6,031 bases of DNA from Desulfobacterales bacterium (GTDB lineage: Bacteria > Desulfobacterota > Desulfobacteria > Desulfobacterales > Desulfobacteraceae), in assembly GCA_022361535.1 (NCBI GenBank), contig JAKSAU010001137.1, positions 1 through 6,031 of the forward strand, given 5' to 3'. Within the stretch, counting starts at the first letter, position 1. Each line of letters starts with the position of its first letter. Below are positions 5,400 to 6,031 of this stretch, in pieces. The position numbers and the translations under genes are program-made. The notes below the pieces were generated by a model. It was not told where the DNA came from and searched no databases. It saw only the letters and a list, made by a program, of their open reading frames with translations.

Positions 5400-6031
5400 A
5401 TGATTTACAGGGCTCCATATATAAAAGCACCTGATGTCAGTTCATCCTGTTGGGTTGAACCGGCGTGGAAACACATCACGCCTGCCTGCATTGATCAATA
5501 CATGGGGCAAAGACCGGATCATTTCCCAAATGCTCAAGTAAAGCTTGCCTATGATCAAGACGCACTGTATCTGATGTTCCGGATCGAGGACCAGTATATC
5601 CTTGCAAAATCAAGGCAAGATCAGGATGCGGTTTATAAAGACAGTTGTGTGGAATTCTTTTTTGTTCCTGGCAAGGATCTGTCAGTTGGGTATTTTAACC
5701 TGGAAATGAACTGCGGCGGGACCATGCTCTTTCATTTTCAGAAATTGCCACGCCAGGATATAACCAGGATAAGTAAAAAGGACTGCTCAACAGTTCAGCG
5801 AAGCCATACCCTTGAACAAATCATTGACCCTGAAATCCGGGAGGCTATGACTTGGTCGCTTGCCTACAGAGTTCCTATTTCATTGTTAAGGCAGTATTGT
5901 CAGGTGGAGCAGCCTGCTCCTGATGTGATCTGGCGTGCAAACTTCTATAAATGTGCAGATGAGAGTTCTCATCCCCACTGGCTGACCTGGGCAAAGGTTG
6001 ATTCTCCTGTACCTGATTTCCACAGGCCTGA
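5400..6031 (+). CDS. Carbohydrate-binding family 9-like protein, 3' end cut by the window
   Basis: An open frame starts at the ATG 5400-5402 and continues without a stop to the window edge, giving 210 complete codons. It begins MIYRAPYIKAP. Recognisable blocks of the CBM9-like (DOMON-type beta-sandwich) family are LAYDQDALYLMFRIED (about 49-64), YKDSCVEFFFVP (79-90), YFNLEMNCGGTM (97-108), WSLAYRVP (about 150-157), WRANFYKCADE (178-188), HWLTWAKV (193-200) and the terminal PDFHRP motif at the last residues. Relatives end roughly 5-20 residues after that motif, so little is probably missing. There is no signal peptide, so secretion is not supported. The domain binds sugars in xylanases, but stand-alone members are uncharacterised and ligand and role are unknown. 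An AGAG (5392-5395) lies 4 nt before the start. The 53-bp gap after rlmD has no terminator, so read-through from rlmD is plausible. Confidence 0.87.
   Translation, partial: MIYRAPYIKAPDVSSSCWVEPAWKHITPACIDQYMGQRPDHFPNAQVKLAYDQDALYLMFRIEDQYILAKSRQDQDAVYKDSCVEFFFVPGKDLSVGYFNLEMNCGGTMLFHFQKLPRQDITRISKKDCSTVQRSHTLEQIIDPEIREAMTWSLAYRVPISLLRQYCQVEQPAPDVIWRANFYKCADESSHPHWLTWAKVDSPVPDFHRP

Overview
The window reads as an ordinary bacterial chromosomal segment with moderate GC and tightly packed genes. Gene content and protein style (a large cobalamin-binding radical SAM enzyme, a full-length two-domain CinA, an iron-sulfur RlmD-type methyltransferase, a CBM9-like protein) suggest an anaerobic Gram-negative of the Desulfobacterota, perhaps near Desulfobacter or Desulfobacula. 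That assignment is an inference from recalled family resemblance; no taxonomic marker such as rRNA is present.

Layout. Positions 1-297 hold no convincing gene. They carry a long imperfect inverted repeat (46-185) with 31 strict pairs flanking a 60-nt centre, then a short AT-rich stretch leading into the first gene. A plus-strand pair follows: a B12-binding-domain radical SAM protein (298-1824) and cinA (1826-3088). The two are one base apart, and the cinA ribosome binding site lies inside the end of the radical SAM gene, so they are almost certainly co-transcribed and translationally coupled. A hairpin plus T-run overlapping the cinA stop codon probably ends this unit. An alpha/beta hydrolase (3124-3861, minus strand) converges on cinA. 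It is divergent from an rlmD-like 23S rRNA uracil methyltransferase (3958-5346), and the 96-bp divergent gap contains a good sigma70-type promoter for rlmD. After 53 bp comes a carbohydrate-binding family 9-like protein that starts at 5400 and runs off the end of the window.

How the genes work together. CinA recycles pyridine nucleotides (NMN deamidation, ADP-ribose cleavage) and RlmD modifies 23S rRNA; both are housekeeping. The radical SAM enzyme has no known substrate, and its coupling to cinA is the only contextual hint about its role. The hydrolase and CBM9-like protein look like stand-alone accessory functions. I see no CRISPR array, tRNA, rRNA, transposase, phage gene or toxin-antitoxin pair, and no clear undescribed system. 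The items most worth a second look are the 5' inverted-repeat element, the variant CX4CX2C cluster motif and cinA coupling of the radical SAM gene, and a small overlapping ORF just upstream of it.
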